The notes beneath the pieces are model-generated. The model saw only the letters and a list, made by a program, of their open reading frames with translations, was not told the DNA's origin and did no database searches. From Burkholderiales bacterium (GTDB taxonomy: Bacteria; Pseudomonadota; Gammaproteobacteria; Burkholderiales; Burkholderiaceae_B): DNA of 44,715 nt. A program made the position numbers and the translations under genes. The stretch covers positions 1-44,715 of the forward strand of contig JAJTEM010000019.1 of assembly GCA_021299735.1 (NCBI GenBank), given 5' to 3'. Below are positions 36,847 to 44,665 of the stretch, one piece after another. The first letter of the stretch is position 1, and every line of letters begins with the position of its first letter.

Positions 36847-36986
36847 CAGGTTAACTCCTCGCCCCCCAACTTGATGTGTCAGGTGTGTGTGAATTTAATT
36901 GGCATCTTGTGCCGATGATTAAATTATGGGCTTAAAAGGAGTTAACCATTCGGGTTAGTAAGTAGAGAAAAATACCTTTGTTCCTG
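36847..36986 (-). promoter_or_regulatory. Structured leader or control region before the MCP gene
   Basis: This gap holds an 11-bp perfect inverted repeat (36849-36859 and 36937-36947). The arm next to the gene contains the AGGAG ribosome binding site. Nested inside are an 8-bp repeat (36892-36899 / 36918-36925) and a GGCA/TGCC hairpin (36901-36913). The outer arms could form a hairpin that hides the ribosome binding site. Alternatively, GCCCATAA (minus strand, 36931-36924) resembles a sigma-28 -10 box, but its -35 box is poor. Confidence 0.6.
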
Positions 36987-38828
36987 CTACAACCGTCCTT
37001 CAATCAATTCGCGAAGTTCAAGTACCAGAACCAACAAACCTTCACCAGACAAGGTTGCACCGGCCACGCCTTTGGGTTTGACGCCGTCTAGGGGCTTGAT
37101 CATGACTTCATCCTGCCCTACCAGTGAATCAACCGCCAAAATACAGGCTTTATTCCCGCTGATTGTGAGTACCCCAACCTTGGGATTTGGCGCACTTTCA
37201 CGACCAATCATGTTGGCCAAATCAAGCAGCGGTATCACTTCACCGCGCACAACCATGGTTGGCTTGCCGCCAACATACTGCACCTTGTCCTCTTCGATCG
37301 GAATAATTTCCCGAACACACGACAATGGCAAGGAATAAATTTGCTCTTCAAGCTTGAGCATCAACACGGGCAAAATTGCCAAAGTGAGCGGCAACAAAAT
37401 GGTGATGGTAGAACCATGACCGGGCTCGGATTGAATTTCAATACGACCATTCAGACGTTGAATATTGGTTTTCACCACATCCATGCCCACGCCACGGCCT
37501 GAAATGTCCGAAATTTGATCTTTGGTTGAAAAACCTGGCAGGAAAATAAGCTGCAGACTTTCTTGAACGCCGAGCTGGCCTGCTTCTTCAGCCGATATCA
37601 AACCCTTTTCAACAGCTTTCTCGCGAATGATTTCCGGGCGCATACCACGGCCATCATCCTGAATTTCAATCACAATATGGTCACCAGTTTGGCGAGCCGA
37701 CAAGTTAACGGTACCTTTGGGGTTTTTGCCGCAAGCCGTGCGGTCAGCAATTGTTTCAATGCCGTGGTCAACCGCGTTGCGCACCAGGTGAATCAAGGGG
37801 TCGTTCAATTCTTCAAGAATGGACTTGTCGACCTCGGTTTCAGCGCCCTCAATTACCAGTTCAACGTCTTTACCCAATTGGCGTGACACATCACGGGCCA
37901 AGCGACTGTACTTCTGGAACACACGGCCTACTGGTTGCATACGCGCTTTCATGACGGCCGATTGCAAGTCGGAAACCAACATGTCGAGTTGGCCGACCAC
38001 TGTATCAAGCGACTTGATCAGTTCATCATTGGTGGAACCCGATGCAAAAGCCTGGAACAAGCAGTTCAAACGGTTTTTGGTCAAACCGATTTCACCACTA
38101 AGGTTCAGGATTTGGTCAAAACGGGCTGTGTCCACACGAATGGAATTTTCCTTGGCCGAAGATGCTGCAGGCTGCGCAGCTTTGGCTTTGGGCGGTGCCG
38201 TCTTGGGGCGCACTGCGGCCGCGGCCTGCCTTGAAATCGCCTCTGTGGCCATGTCAGTGCTCAATACGGCCCGCTCCAGTTCACGGGGTGGCACACCCAC
38301 GGCCGCCTCGTACAAGGCAGCCCAATCCAGCTCATCTTCAGAAACGGTTGCAGATTCGCTTAATGCGTTGGCTGGAATTGGTGCTACAGCAGCTGGCGCT
38401 TGTACCTCTGCCACAGGCGCTGAAACAGGGGCTACCGTGCGGCCTTCAATTGCAGCGTCCAAGGCGTCCAGCAACTCAGGGGGGGCAGCACCTGGCTGGT
38501 GACCATTGCGCATTTCACCGAACATTCGGTGTACTTCGCCTGTTGCAGCCATGATGGAATCCATCATTTCAGCATCCAGCACCAGTTTCTTGGAACGCAA
38601 CAAATCAAACAGGTTTTCTGTTTTGTGGCACAGCTCAACCAAGTGTGTGGCTTCCAAAAAGCCAGCCCCGCCTTTGATGGTGTGGAATCCACGGAAAATG
38701 GTTGCCAGTAACTCGGCGTCCTCCGGGCTTTGCTCCAGTTCGACCAGTTTGCTGTCCACATCTTCCAACAAGTCGCCTGCTTCGGTCAGAAAGTCCTGTA
38801 GCAGCTCGACATCACTGAATGCACTCAT
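36987..38828 (-). CDS. cheA: CheA, chemotaxis histidine kinase
   Basis: 613 residues from the ATG at 38828, with GGAG 7 bases upstream. The P1 phosphotransfer domain has His49 (FRGFHTIKGGAGFL). P3 dimerisation (RFDQILNLSGEIGLTKNRL), P4 ATPase (LIHLVRNAVDHGIE, IQDDGRGM, GFSTKDQISDISGRGVGMD) and a P5 CheW-like domain (EEQIYSLPLSCVREIIPIEE) are all intact. Residues about 110-235 are Ala/Pro-rich with no recognisable CheY-binding P2 domain. It phosphorylates CheY, CheB and CheV. It follows cheZ by 35 bases in the mot-che operon. Confidence 0.96.
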   Translation of the reverse strand: MSAFSDVELLQDFLTEAGDLLEDVDSKLVELEQSPEDAELLATIFRGFHTIKGGAGFLEATHLVELCHKTENLFDLLRSKKLVLDAEMMDSIMAATGEVHRMFGEMRNGHQPGAAPPELLDALDAAIEGRTVAPVSAPVAEVQAPAAVAPIPANALSESATVSEDELDWAALYEAAVGVPPRELERAVLSTDMATEAISRQAAAAVRPKTAPPKAKAAQPAASSAKENSIRVDTARFDQILNLSGEIGLTKNRLNCLFQAFASGSTNDELIKSLDTVVGQLDMLVSDLQSAVMKARMQPVGRVFQKYSRLARDVSRQLGKDVELVIEGAETEVDKSILEELNDPLIHLVRNAVDHGIETIADRTACGKNPKGTVNLSARQTGDHIVIEIQDDGRGMRPEIIREKAVEKGLISAEEAGQLGVQESLQLIFLPGFSTKDQISDISGRGVGMDVVKTNIQRLNGRIEIQSEPGHGSTITILLPLTLAILPVLMLKLEEQIYSLPLSCVREIIPIEEDKVQYVGGKPTMVVRGEVIPLLDLANMIGRESAPNPKVGVLTISGNKACILAVDSLVGQDEVMIKPLDGVKPKGVAGATLSGEGLLVLVLELRELIEGRL

Positions 38829-38863
38829 TTTATTCTCCCACGTCAACCCGGCTGTTGGTGTTA

Positions 38864-39622
38864 TTAGAAGCCGAGGCTTTCAAGCAGGTCATCGACCTGG
38901 CTTTGGTTGCTACACACATCGGTACGACCTTCTGCGTTGATTGCCGGGCCGTTGAGGAATGTTTCTTCAACTTGCCTGCGCTGATCGGGCGGTGTGGTGT
39001 CGAGCAACAACTGAACCAACTGTTCTTCAAGGCCCTGAGCCATATTGCCAATTCGGTTGACCACCTGGCCGGTCAGGTCGTGGAAGTCTTGCGCCATCAT
39101 GATGTCAGTAAGGTGACCACCCAACTGACCACTGCACTGGCTAATCTCTTTGATGAATTCACGGTTCTCTCGCGCATGAGACTTGAACTCATCAAGACTC
39201 ATTTCGTTGTTGTAAAGGCGATCCCATTGCTTGTCCAGTTCAGCTGCACGCGCCGATAGATCATCATTCAATTTTTGGGAGGCTTCTACGGCAGCCAACA
39301 CTTTTTCAGCTGCTTTACCAGTTAAATCGGCAATGTAGTTCAAACGTGCACGGGCATCCGGCAGCGCATTCACAGCGTTCTCAACGCTCTTGTCGTAGCC
39401 AAGTTCACGCAATGCATCATGCAGTTTCCTGGTCAGCAAGCCGACGCGGCGAAATACATCATGAGGATCTTCTTCAGCAGATTCTGCACTTTCCGTAGCC
39501 TGGGCAACGGGCAACTCCTGGGTTTCGGCTGGCGTATCGTCCCATACACGTTGCTCCGCGATTTCATCAAACAACGCTTCCAAATCGTCGTTGTCACCAC
39601 TTTTAAGATTATCTGGGCTCAT
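38864..39622 (-). CDS. cheZ: CheZ, CheY-P phosphatase
   Basis: 252 residues. The active-site region DIMMAQDFHDLTGQVVNRIG contains the acidic/Gln motif that CheZ inserts into CheY. Long helices flank it, and the C-terminal peptide SQVDDLLESLGF is the CheY-tethering end. The N-terminal 60 residues are acidic and probably flexible. GAGAGGT precedes the ATG. CheZ in place of CheC or CheX is typical of Beta- and Gammaproteobacteria. Confidence 0.96.
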   Translation of the reverse strand: MSPDNLKSGDNDDLEALFDEIAEQRVWDDTPAETQELPVAQATESAESAEEDPHDVFRRVGLLTRKLHDALRELGYDKSVENAVNALPDARARLNYIADLTGKAAEKVLAAVEASQKLNDDLSARAAELDKQWDRLYNNEMSLDEFKSHARENREFIKEISQCSGQLGGHLTDIMMAQDFHDLTGQVVNRIGNMAQGLEEQLVQLLLDTTPPDQRRQVEETFLNGPAINAEGRTDVCSNQSQVDDLLESLGF

Positions 39623-39655
39623 CGTTGCGACCTCTCTATTTCTGAATATTTGTAG

Positions 39656-40045
39656 TTAGGCGGACATCTTCGCCACAATTTTGCCCAGCTTTTCTTCCAG
39701 CGTTGCCTTTGTAAAGGGCTTGACGATGTAACCATTCGCGCCCATTTGAGCGGCAGTAACAATGTCTTCTTTCTTGGCTTCAGCAGTTACCAACAAAACC
39801 GGCAAATGCTTCAATTCCGCATCGGCACGAATGTTTTGCAACAACTCAAAGCCATTCATATTGGGCATATTCAAATCGCTGACAACAAAGTTGAAGTTAC
39901 CGGCCTTCAGTTTGGCCAAAGCCACTGCGCCGTCTTCGGCTTCATCGGCGTTGTTGTAGCCAACTTCTTTCAACAGGTTACGAACGATTCGACGCATGGT
40001 CGAGAAGTCGTCAACGATCAGGAATTTCAAATCTTCAGGATTCAT
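39656..40045 (-). CDS. cheY: CheY, chemotaxis response regulator
   Basis: 129 residues, a single receiver domain with all CheY landmarks: Asp12-Asp13 ([17 protein letters not shown]), Asp57 ([16 protein letters not shown]), Thr87 ([11 protein letters not shown]) and Lys109 ([15 protein letters not shown]). Its phosphorylated form binds the motor switch. AAGGAG precedes the ATG, and cheZ, its phosphatase, is next. Confidence 0.97.
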   Translation of the reverse strand: MNPEDLKFLIVDDFSTMRRIVRNLLKEVGYNNADEAEDGAVALAKLKAGNFNFVVSDLNMPNMNGFELLQNIRADAELKHLPVLLVTAEAKKEDIVTAAQMGANGYIVKPFTKATLEEKLGKIVAKMSA

Positions 40046-40054
40046 GCTTGCTCC

Positions 40055-40987
40055 TTACGCTGGCTGAAGCATTGAGGTAACCATCTGCGCCAACTCTTCG
40101 GGATGGAATTTACCCACATAAGCATCCACACCAACCTGCTGACCCAACTTCTTGTTTGCCACGGACGACAGTGAAGAGTGCATCACCACCGGAATGCCCT
40201 TGAATCGGGCATCTTCCTTGATATGACGTGTCAACACATAACCGTCCATTTCTGGCATTTCGGCATCCACCAGGATAAGAGACACGGCATCCTTGATGTC
40301 TTTGTTTTCTTGCTCGGCGCGGCTGGCAATGTTGCGCAGCTTTTCCCAGGCCTCGCGACCATTGATCGCACTTTGGTAAGGCAAGTGGAGCTTCTCGAGT
40401 ACTTCGGTAATTTTCTTGCGTGCCATGTTCGAGTCATCGGCAAAGAACACGGGATAGGGGTGATCTGGACGCAAGCTTTCCATGTTGGGCACGTCACCTT
40501 CGCCAATTACCTCACCCAGAATTTGCTCAACATCCAGAATGGACACCAGCTTGCCATCGGGCAATTCTGTGAGTGCGGTAATCATTGCGCTCTGTGACTG
40601 ACCAATACTTTGTGGTGATTTCACCTGCTCCCAATCCACACGTACAATCCGATCAACGTCTTGCACCAGGAAAGCCTGAGTGTGTGAAGAAAACTCGGTG
40701 ATAATCAATTTGGTACGTGCTTCGCCGTTGCCCATACGCAGGCATTGGGCCAGGTCGATCACAGGCAAAATACTACCGCGCAGGGAAATGATGCCTTCCA
40801 CGCCAGCGGGCATGTTGGGGGTTCGCGTAATTGGCAAGGTCTCGCACACCTCGCGCACCTTGAACACGTTGATTCCAAATACTTCGGTGGATCCCAACGA
40901 GAACAGCAGCAGCTCCATTTTGTTAGAGCCCGCGAGTCTGGCCTTCTCGTCGATCATGTTCATCAAGCGATAATCGTTTTGCATCAT
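40055..40987 (-). CDS. cheV: CheV, CheW-receiver coupling protein
   Basis: 310 residues. The N-terminal CheW-like domain has ELLLFSLGSTEVFGINVFKV, PAGVEGIISLRGSILPVIDL and LLDVEQILGE-like segments (SILDVEQILGEV). The C-terminal receiver domain carries the phosphorylatable Asp in SLILVDAEMPEMDGY. It links receptors to CheA and can tune the array by phosphorylation. No separate cheW occurs in this window. AGGAG precedes two adjacent ATG codons (40987 and 40984). Confidence 0.95.
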   Translation of the reverse strand: MMQNDYRLMNMIDEKARLAGSNKMELLLFSLGSTEVFGINVFKVREVCETLPITRTPNMPAGVEGIISLRGSILPVIDLAQCLRMGNGEARTKLIITEFSSHTQAFLVQDVDRIVRVDWEQVKSPQSIGQSQSAMITALTELPDGKLVSILDVEQILGEVIGEGDVPNMESLRPDHPYPVFFADDSNMARKKITEVLEKLHLPYQSAINGREAWEKLRNIASRAEQENKDIKDAVSLILVDAEMPEMDGYVLTRHIKEDARFKGIPVVMHSSLSSVANKKLGQQVGVDAYVGKFHPEELAQMVTSMLQPA

Positions 40988-41015
40988 GTTACTCCTGACA
41001 AATAATTTGTTTCTT

Positions 41016-41984
41016 TCAATTTGCGCCTGATCCGTTTTTTGGAAACGGCAAGCCTTTCAATTCAGGTACAGGCGGTAGTTCAATCAAATTCGGGTTTTGC
41101 CCTTCATCTAGGTTAGCCAACGCTCGTACCGCCTCCTCTGCGCGTTTGTTCATGACAACAATCGCAATTCTTCTGTTCACCGCAGCGTAAGGGTCTTTCT
41201 CGTCCAGCGACACCGACGAGGCCAACCCCACCACCCGCAATATCTTGCTGTCTGGCATGCCTGCCATATACATCTCTCGACGACTGGCATTTGCCCGGTC
41301 GGCGGACAGTTCCCAATTGCTGTAGCCCCTGTTGCCCGCCGCATAAGGCGTCGCATCAGTGTGGCCTGACAATGTCAGCTTGTTGGGTACCTGATTCAAC
41401 AACTTGGTTAAACTCCTTAATATGTCTTTCATGTAATCTTTTAACACTGCACTACCTGAATCAAACATGGGGCGGTTTCGCTCATCCACAATTTGAATCC
41501 GTAAACCTTCGGGTGTTATGTCGAGCATGATTTGATTTTTAAACTGTTTCATCAAATCTGATGCGTCGATTAGGCCCTCTATTTCCCCCTTTAATTCCAG
41601 CAAGCGCTGGGATTCCGCTCGCTCCAGCGCCTGCGTGGTCGCGTCAGCCGAACTGCTATTCGTTGACTTGTCGGTACTGCCGCTTTTGATCTGCCCGACC
41701 GAACGCGACAAATCAGTACCGCCAGCGTCTATTACACTCGTAGCAGTGCCTGATCCGGGCCCCCCAACCAGTGCCACCTTCAAGGGTGATTTGAAATAAT
41801 CCGAGATGCCCTTCAAGTCACCCTCCGAAGTGGAGCCCAGCAGCCACATCAGCAGAAAAAATGCCATCATGGCGGTCACAAAGTCGGCGTATGCAATTTT
41901 CCAGGCACCGCCATGGTGACCGTGGCCCCCCTTCTTGATCTTCTTGACAACAATAATTGGTCGTTCTTCGTCAGACTTTGCCAT
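41016..41984 (-). CDS. motB: MotB, stator protein anchoring the motor to peptidoglycan
   Basis: 322 residues. The single membrane helix (AYADFVTAMMAFFLLMWLLG) carries the proton-binding Asp34. A Gly/Ser/Thr-rich linker is followed by an OmpA-like peptidoglycan-binding domain (LTLSGHTDATPYA, LSADRANASRREM). His/Gly/Lys-rich residues precede the helix. The ATG at 41984, 4 bases after the motA stop, gives the normal MotB N-terminus; a start at 42101 would run into motA. Confidence 0.95.
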   Translation of the reverse strand: MAKSDEERPIIVVKKIKKGGHGHHGGAWKIAYADFVTAMMAFFLLMWLLGSTSEGDLKGISDYFKSPLKVALVGGPGSGTATSVIDAGGTDLSRSVGQIKSGSTDKSTNSSSADATTQALERAESQRLLELKGEIEGLIDASDLMKQFKNQIMLDITPEGLRIQIVDERNRPMFDSGSAVLKDYMKDILRSLTKLLNQVPNKLTLSGHTDATPYAAGNRGYSNWELSADRANASRREMYMAGMPDSKILRVVGLASSVSLDEKDPYAAVNRRIAIVVMNKRAEEAVRALANLDEGQNPNLIELPPVPELKGLPFPKNGSGAN

Positions 41985-41988
41985 GGTG

Positions 41989-42852
41989 TTATTTACCCTT
42001 GGTACTCTTGACGTGTTCTTCCAACTCAATGAAGGTTGGGCGTTCTGTTGAATACAACACCTTGCGACCAAACTCCACAGCCAGTGCGGGCGAATAACCA
42101 TTGAGGCTGGCCAGCAAAGTGGTTTTCACACATTCAAATGGCTTGGATGATTCTGCGATTTTGTGATTGATAATGCTGGCCAAGGGCCCAACAAAACCAT
42201 AAGCCAACAAAATGCCTAAAAAGGTACCTACAAGGGCAGCGGCAATCATCACGCCAAGTTCGGCGTTACTCACCTGCCCCACAGAACCCATCACGTGCAC
42301 AACCCCCATCACCGCAGCCACAATACCGAACGCAGGCAATCCGTCGGCCATTTGCTGCACAGCCGATTGAGGGGTGTGCGCTTCCTGATGGTGAGTTTCA
42401 AGCTCGCCATCCATCAGGTTTTCAATTTCCATGGGGTTCAGGTTACCGCTCACCATCAGGCGAAGATAATCGGTCAAAAACTCAATAATGTGGTGATCTG
42501 CCAACACCTCGGGATACTTTTGAAACAAGGGGCTTTGCTCGGGTTCTTCAACATCGCCTTCAATTGACATCAAACCTTCTTTGCGCACCTTGGTTAGAAT
42601 TTCATACATTAATGCCATTAGTGACATATAAAAAGCCTTGGTGATTTTGCTGGGTTTGAATGCACCACCCAAGGCCTTTCCCGTCGCTTTTAAAATACTG
42701 GGGGTGTTACTCACCACGAATGCACCCACGGCACCGCCGCCAATAATCAGTATTTCTACAGGCTGCCACAGTGTTACCAAGTGTCCTCCCATGAAGGCGA
42801 AGCCGCCCAGCACGGAGAAAATCACGATCACAAATCCGATTGCTACTAGCAT
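41989..42852 (-). CDS. motA: MotA, stator proton-channel subunit
   Basis: 287 residues. Four membrane helices are visible: MLVAIGFVIVIFSVLGGF, PVEILIIGGGAVGAFVVS, PAFGIVAAVMGVVHVMGSVG and IAAALVGTFLGILLAYGFVG. A large cytoplasmic loop (about 65-165) contacts FliG. With MotB it forms the stator that turns proton flow into torque. The ATG at 42852 matches the family N-terminus; an upstream ATG at 42975 would add 41 unrelated residues. Confidence 0.95.
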   Translation of the reverse strand: MLVAIGFVIVIFSVLGGFAFMGGHLVTLWQPVEILIIGGGAVGAFVVSNTPSILKATGKALGGAFKPSKITKAFYMSLMALMYEILTKVRKEGLMSIEGDVEEPEQSPLFQKYPEVLADHHIIEFLTDYLRLMVSGNLNPMEIENLMDGELETHHQEAHTPQSAVQQMADGLPAFGIVAAVMGVVHVMGSVGQVSNAELGVMIAAALVGTFLGILLAYGFVGPLASIINHKIAESSKPFECVKTTLLASLNGYSPALAVEFGRKVLYSTERPTFIELEEHVKSTKGK

Positions 42853-43015
42853 GGGTTGAAGTTCTCTGTCAGTGAATGGTTTTTCTGTATAGGTATTGTC
42901 GACAAAATTTGTAAAATCTTTTGTCCGAATAAAGTGGCTTTTCTGGGCGATTTCAATGCATGGGCAGAATTTCACAATCCTTGATGCATGCCATGTTTAA
43001 GGGAGATTCAATAAA
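42853..43015 (-). promoter_or_regulatory. Probable promoter region of the mot-che operon
   Basis: This gap follows the flhDC terminator and precedes motA, so the mot-che genes need their own promoter here. By eye no good sigma-28 box was found. A stretch on the minus strand near 42925-42945 (AATCGCCCAGAAAAGCC) loosely resembles an FlhDC half-site, which is not enough to call one. Confidence 0.4.
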
Positions 43016-43042
43016 AATGACCAGCAACATTCGCTGGTCATT
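43009..43042 (-). terminator. Terminator downstream of flhDC
   Basis: Perfect 10-bp stem AATGACCAGC / GCTGGTCATT (43016-43025 with 43033-43042) and a 7-base loop. Read on the minus strand it is followed by TTTTTATTG. It separates flhDC from motA. Confidence 0.85.
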
Positions 43043-43064
43043 GGGGGGATGAGAAACCCCCACT
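43041..43064. repeat. GC-rich repeat, copy downstream of flhDC
   Basis: TTGGGGGGAT (43041-43050), five bases, then ACCCCCACT (43056-43064). It matches the copy at 44353-44386 with part of the interior missing. It directly follows the flhDC terminator stem on the plus strand. Confidence 0.7.
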
Positions 43065-43131
43065 GCGGACCCGGAAGAGACAGAGGGTGGGAGGATGCAA
43101 CCGGACCTTTTGTTGCAGCGGGGGTAAAACT

Positions 43132-43155
43132 TAAAGCCTTTCTCCCAAGGCTTTA
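43132..43155 (-). repeat. Hairpin just after flhC
   Basis: TAAAGCCTT and AAGGCTTTA form a 9-bp perfect stem around a 6-base loop, 13 bases after the flhC stop. On the minus strand AGTTTTAC follows, so it may be a first, weaker terminator or a 3'-end stabiliser. Confidence 0.6.
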
Positions 43156-43167
43156 CAAACCGAAAAC

Positions 43168-43731
43168 TCAGGCTTCGATACTGGCTTCTTCGTTAAAAAA
43201 ACGATCTGCGGCCGACTGTCGTGTTTTCCCGGCACGTGAAGGCATATGACACAGGCCACACACGTATTCGTTCACCAACTCGTAGGTGTGCACCACAAAA
43301 CGGCCACTGCAATCTTTGCACTCGGTGGTGGTCAGCATGCCAGCGTCAAAAAACTTCACCAGGCGCCATGCGCGGGTAAGAGATAACACTTCAGGCAAAC
43401 CCAGCTGAGTAATCTGCTCAAGGTACATTTTGTAGCCCTTGATGATCGCGTCGATGTCCTCAATGTCAGTACTCTTGATCAGAGTTTGATAAATATTGAT
43501 GAACAATGAAGAATGAATATTTGGCTGCCAGGTCATGAACCAATCAGTCGAAAATGGCAGCATGCCCTTGGGAGGTGACTTGTGTTTGAGCTCTTTGTAA
43601 AGTTTCAGCAAACGTTCACGAGACAACTGCGTTTCAGATTCAAGAACCTGCAAGCGCGCATCCAGGCGAATAAGTTGTGTAGCCAACTGGATTTGTGCTG
43701 CTTCGTCAATAATTGATTTAACTTTTGCCAT
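43168..43731 (-). CDS. flhC: FlhC, flagellar master transcriptional activator subunit
   Basis: 187 residues. The zinc-binding cysteines (CKDC and CGLC, in ECKDCSGRFVVHTYE and EYVCGLCHMPSRAG) are intact, and the helical part RLLKLYKELKHKSPPKGMLP is typical of FlhC. With FlhD it forms the FlhD4C2 complex that activates class II flagellar promoters. It follows flhD by 81 bases. The ribosome binding site is weak. Confidence 0.95.
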   Translation of the reverse strand: MAKVKSIIDEAAQIQLATQLIRLDARLQVLESETQLSRERLLKLYKELKHKSPPKGMLPFSTDWFMTWQPNIHSSLFINIYQTLIKSTDIEDIDAIIKGYKMYLEQITQLGLPEVLSLTRAWRLVKFFDAGMLTTTECKDCSGRFVVHTYELVNEYVCGLCHMPSRAGKTRQSAADRFFNEEASIEA

Positions 43732-43812
43732 AATTTTTCTGACCCCGTCTGATGTCGATGCTGGATGCTTGAATTGTTTTTATTACATCCTGAAGAGTTA
43801 CCGTTTTTGGAA

Positions 43813-44130
43813 TTACGCAGCTGTGTCCACTGCCTTGCCAGACATGATGATTGCTGCATGCATGCCTGAAACGCTACGATCTTTGGTATGACTGGTCAGC
43901 AAATTCCAGACCACTTCGTCATCAAACCGGAAACGACACATCAACATATTGCTTGACGCAATGCGTAACACCTGCGCGGTGGTCAACTGGTCAATCAGCT
44001 CAGCCACTTCGTCGGAGATACCCAAACGGAAGGTTGCTTCGGCGCGGTCTTCGCGAATAAGTTGCTGGGCAAGCAACAAGTAAGACAAGTTGGTTTCGCG
44101 AATTTCATCTAACAGACGGGTACTTTTCAT
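43813..44130 (-). CDS. flhD: FlhD, flagellar master transcriptional activator subunit
   Basis: 105 residues from the ATG at 44130, with GGAGG 9 bases upstream. FlhD motifs include LLDEIRETNLSYLLLAQQLI, REDRAEATFRLGIS and LTTAQVLRIASSNMLMCRFR. The reading frame extends upstream to 44265, but those 45 residues have no family support. It is the first gene of flhDC, with a regulatory gap of about 535 bases before it. Confidence 0.95.
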   Translation of the reverse strand: MKSTRLLDEIRETNLSYLLLAQQLIREDRAEATFRLGISDEVAELIDQLTTAQVLRIASSNMLMCRFRFDDEVVWNLLTSHTKDRSVSGMHAAIIMSGKAVDTAA

Positions 44131-44569
44131 TTGTACATCCTCCAAATCAATCTCTATTGAACTGCATCCTTGATATGCGCTGCTTTTATTGTTAGCAGCG
44201 GCAATTCCCTCATACGTATATTCGGCTTGTCGCCCAATTACCTGAATCATCCAACTTCCAATCATTGAGTCGCTGAGCGAGAATTCGACGCGTAGGAAAC
44301 TGCCTTACATGGATACACTATGGCTTGACCCGCACAGTGGATGTATCACAGTTTGGGGGGATCCCCCCATTCGCTCGACCCCCACTTCATGTTGAACCTC
44401 ATAAGGATTAACCAAATTGTTAACCGTATGAGTGTGATAACGGACACCTTCATTGCAAACTTAAGGGCCCCGCCCACATTCTTTTTTCGGGAAAAATAGC
44501 CCAATTACGACCCCGAATCGGTGAACTTGAGGGTGTAAAAACAATATTTTTTATTTTCGGTTGAAAGCC
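44131..44569. promoter_or_regulatory. Long control region between flhDC and the flagellin gene
   Basis: No gene fits in the 535 bases separating flhD from the flagellin start. It should contain the flhDC promoter on the minus strand. Features seen: a GCTGC/GCAGC pair near 44181-44206, a 16-bp palindrome at 44354-44369, and one copy of a GC-rich repeat (44353-44386) that recurs beyond flhC. A long region suits a master operon with many inputs, as in enterics. Individual binding sites could not be assigned. Confidence 0.55.
44353..44386. repeat. GC-rich repeat, copy upstream of flhDC
   Basis: TTGGGGGGAT at 44353-44362 and ACCCCCACT at 44378-44386. The same two blocks occur at 43041-43050 and 43056-43064 with a shorter spacer. 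Inside this copy TGGGGGGATCCCCCCA (44354-44369) is a perfect 16-bp palindrome. Confidence 0.7.
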
Positions 44570-44596
44570 TAAAGTTTGATTTTCCAGCATCGATAA
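44570..44596 (+). promoter_or_regulatory. Sigma-28 (FliA) promoter of the flagellin gene
   Basis: TAAAGTTT is a perfect -35 box. After exactly 11 bases comes ATCGATAA, which matches 6 of 8 bases of GCCGATAA and keeps the CGATAA core. It lies 69 bases before the flagellin ATG. Confidence 0.9.
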
Positions 44597-44665
44597 CAGG
44601 TTCATAAGGCAGCGCACAAGATGACGCAGCCAGCTTGAAACTAAACAAATGCTTGGAGAATTAAA

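Noticed and set aside
37819..38502. Long plus-strand ORF inside cheA
   Set aside because: Low-complexity Ser/Ala shadow of cheA without family features.
44131..44265. 45-codon N-terminal extension of FlhD
   Set aside because: The ATG at 44130 has an ideal ribosome binding site and matches the FlhD family start; the extension resembles nothing in the family.
44430..44455. CRP-like site (TGTGA-N6-ACACC) upstream of flhDC
   Set aside because: The right half matches only 3 of 5 bases, and the site is about 300 bases from flhD, so it cannot be called.
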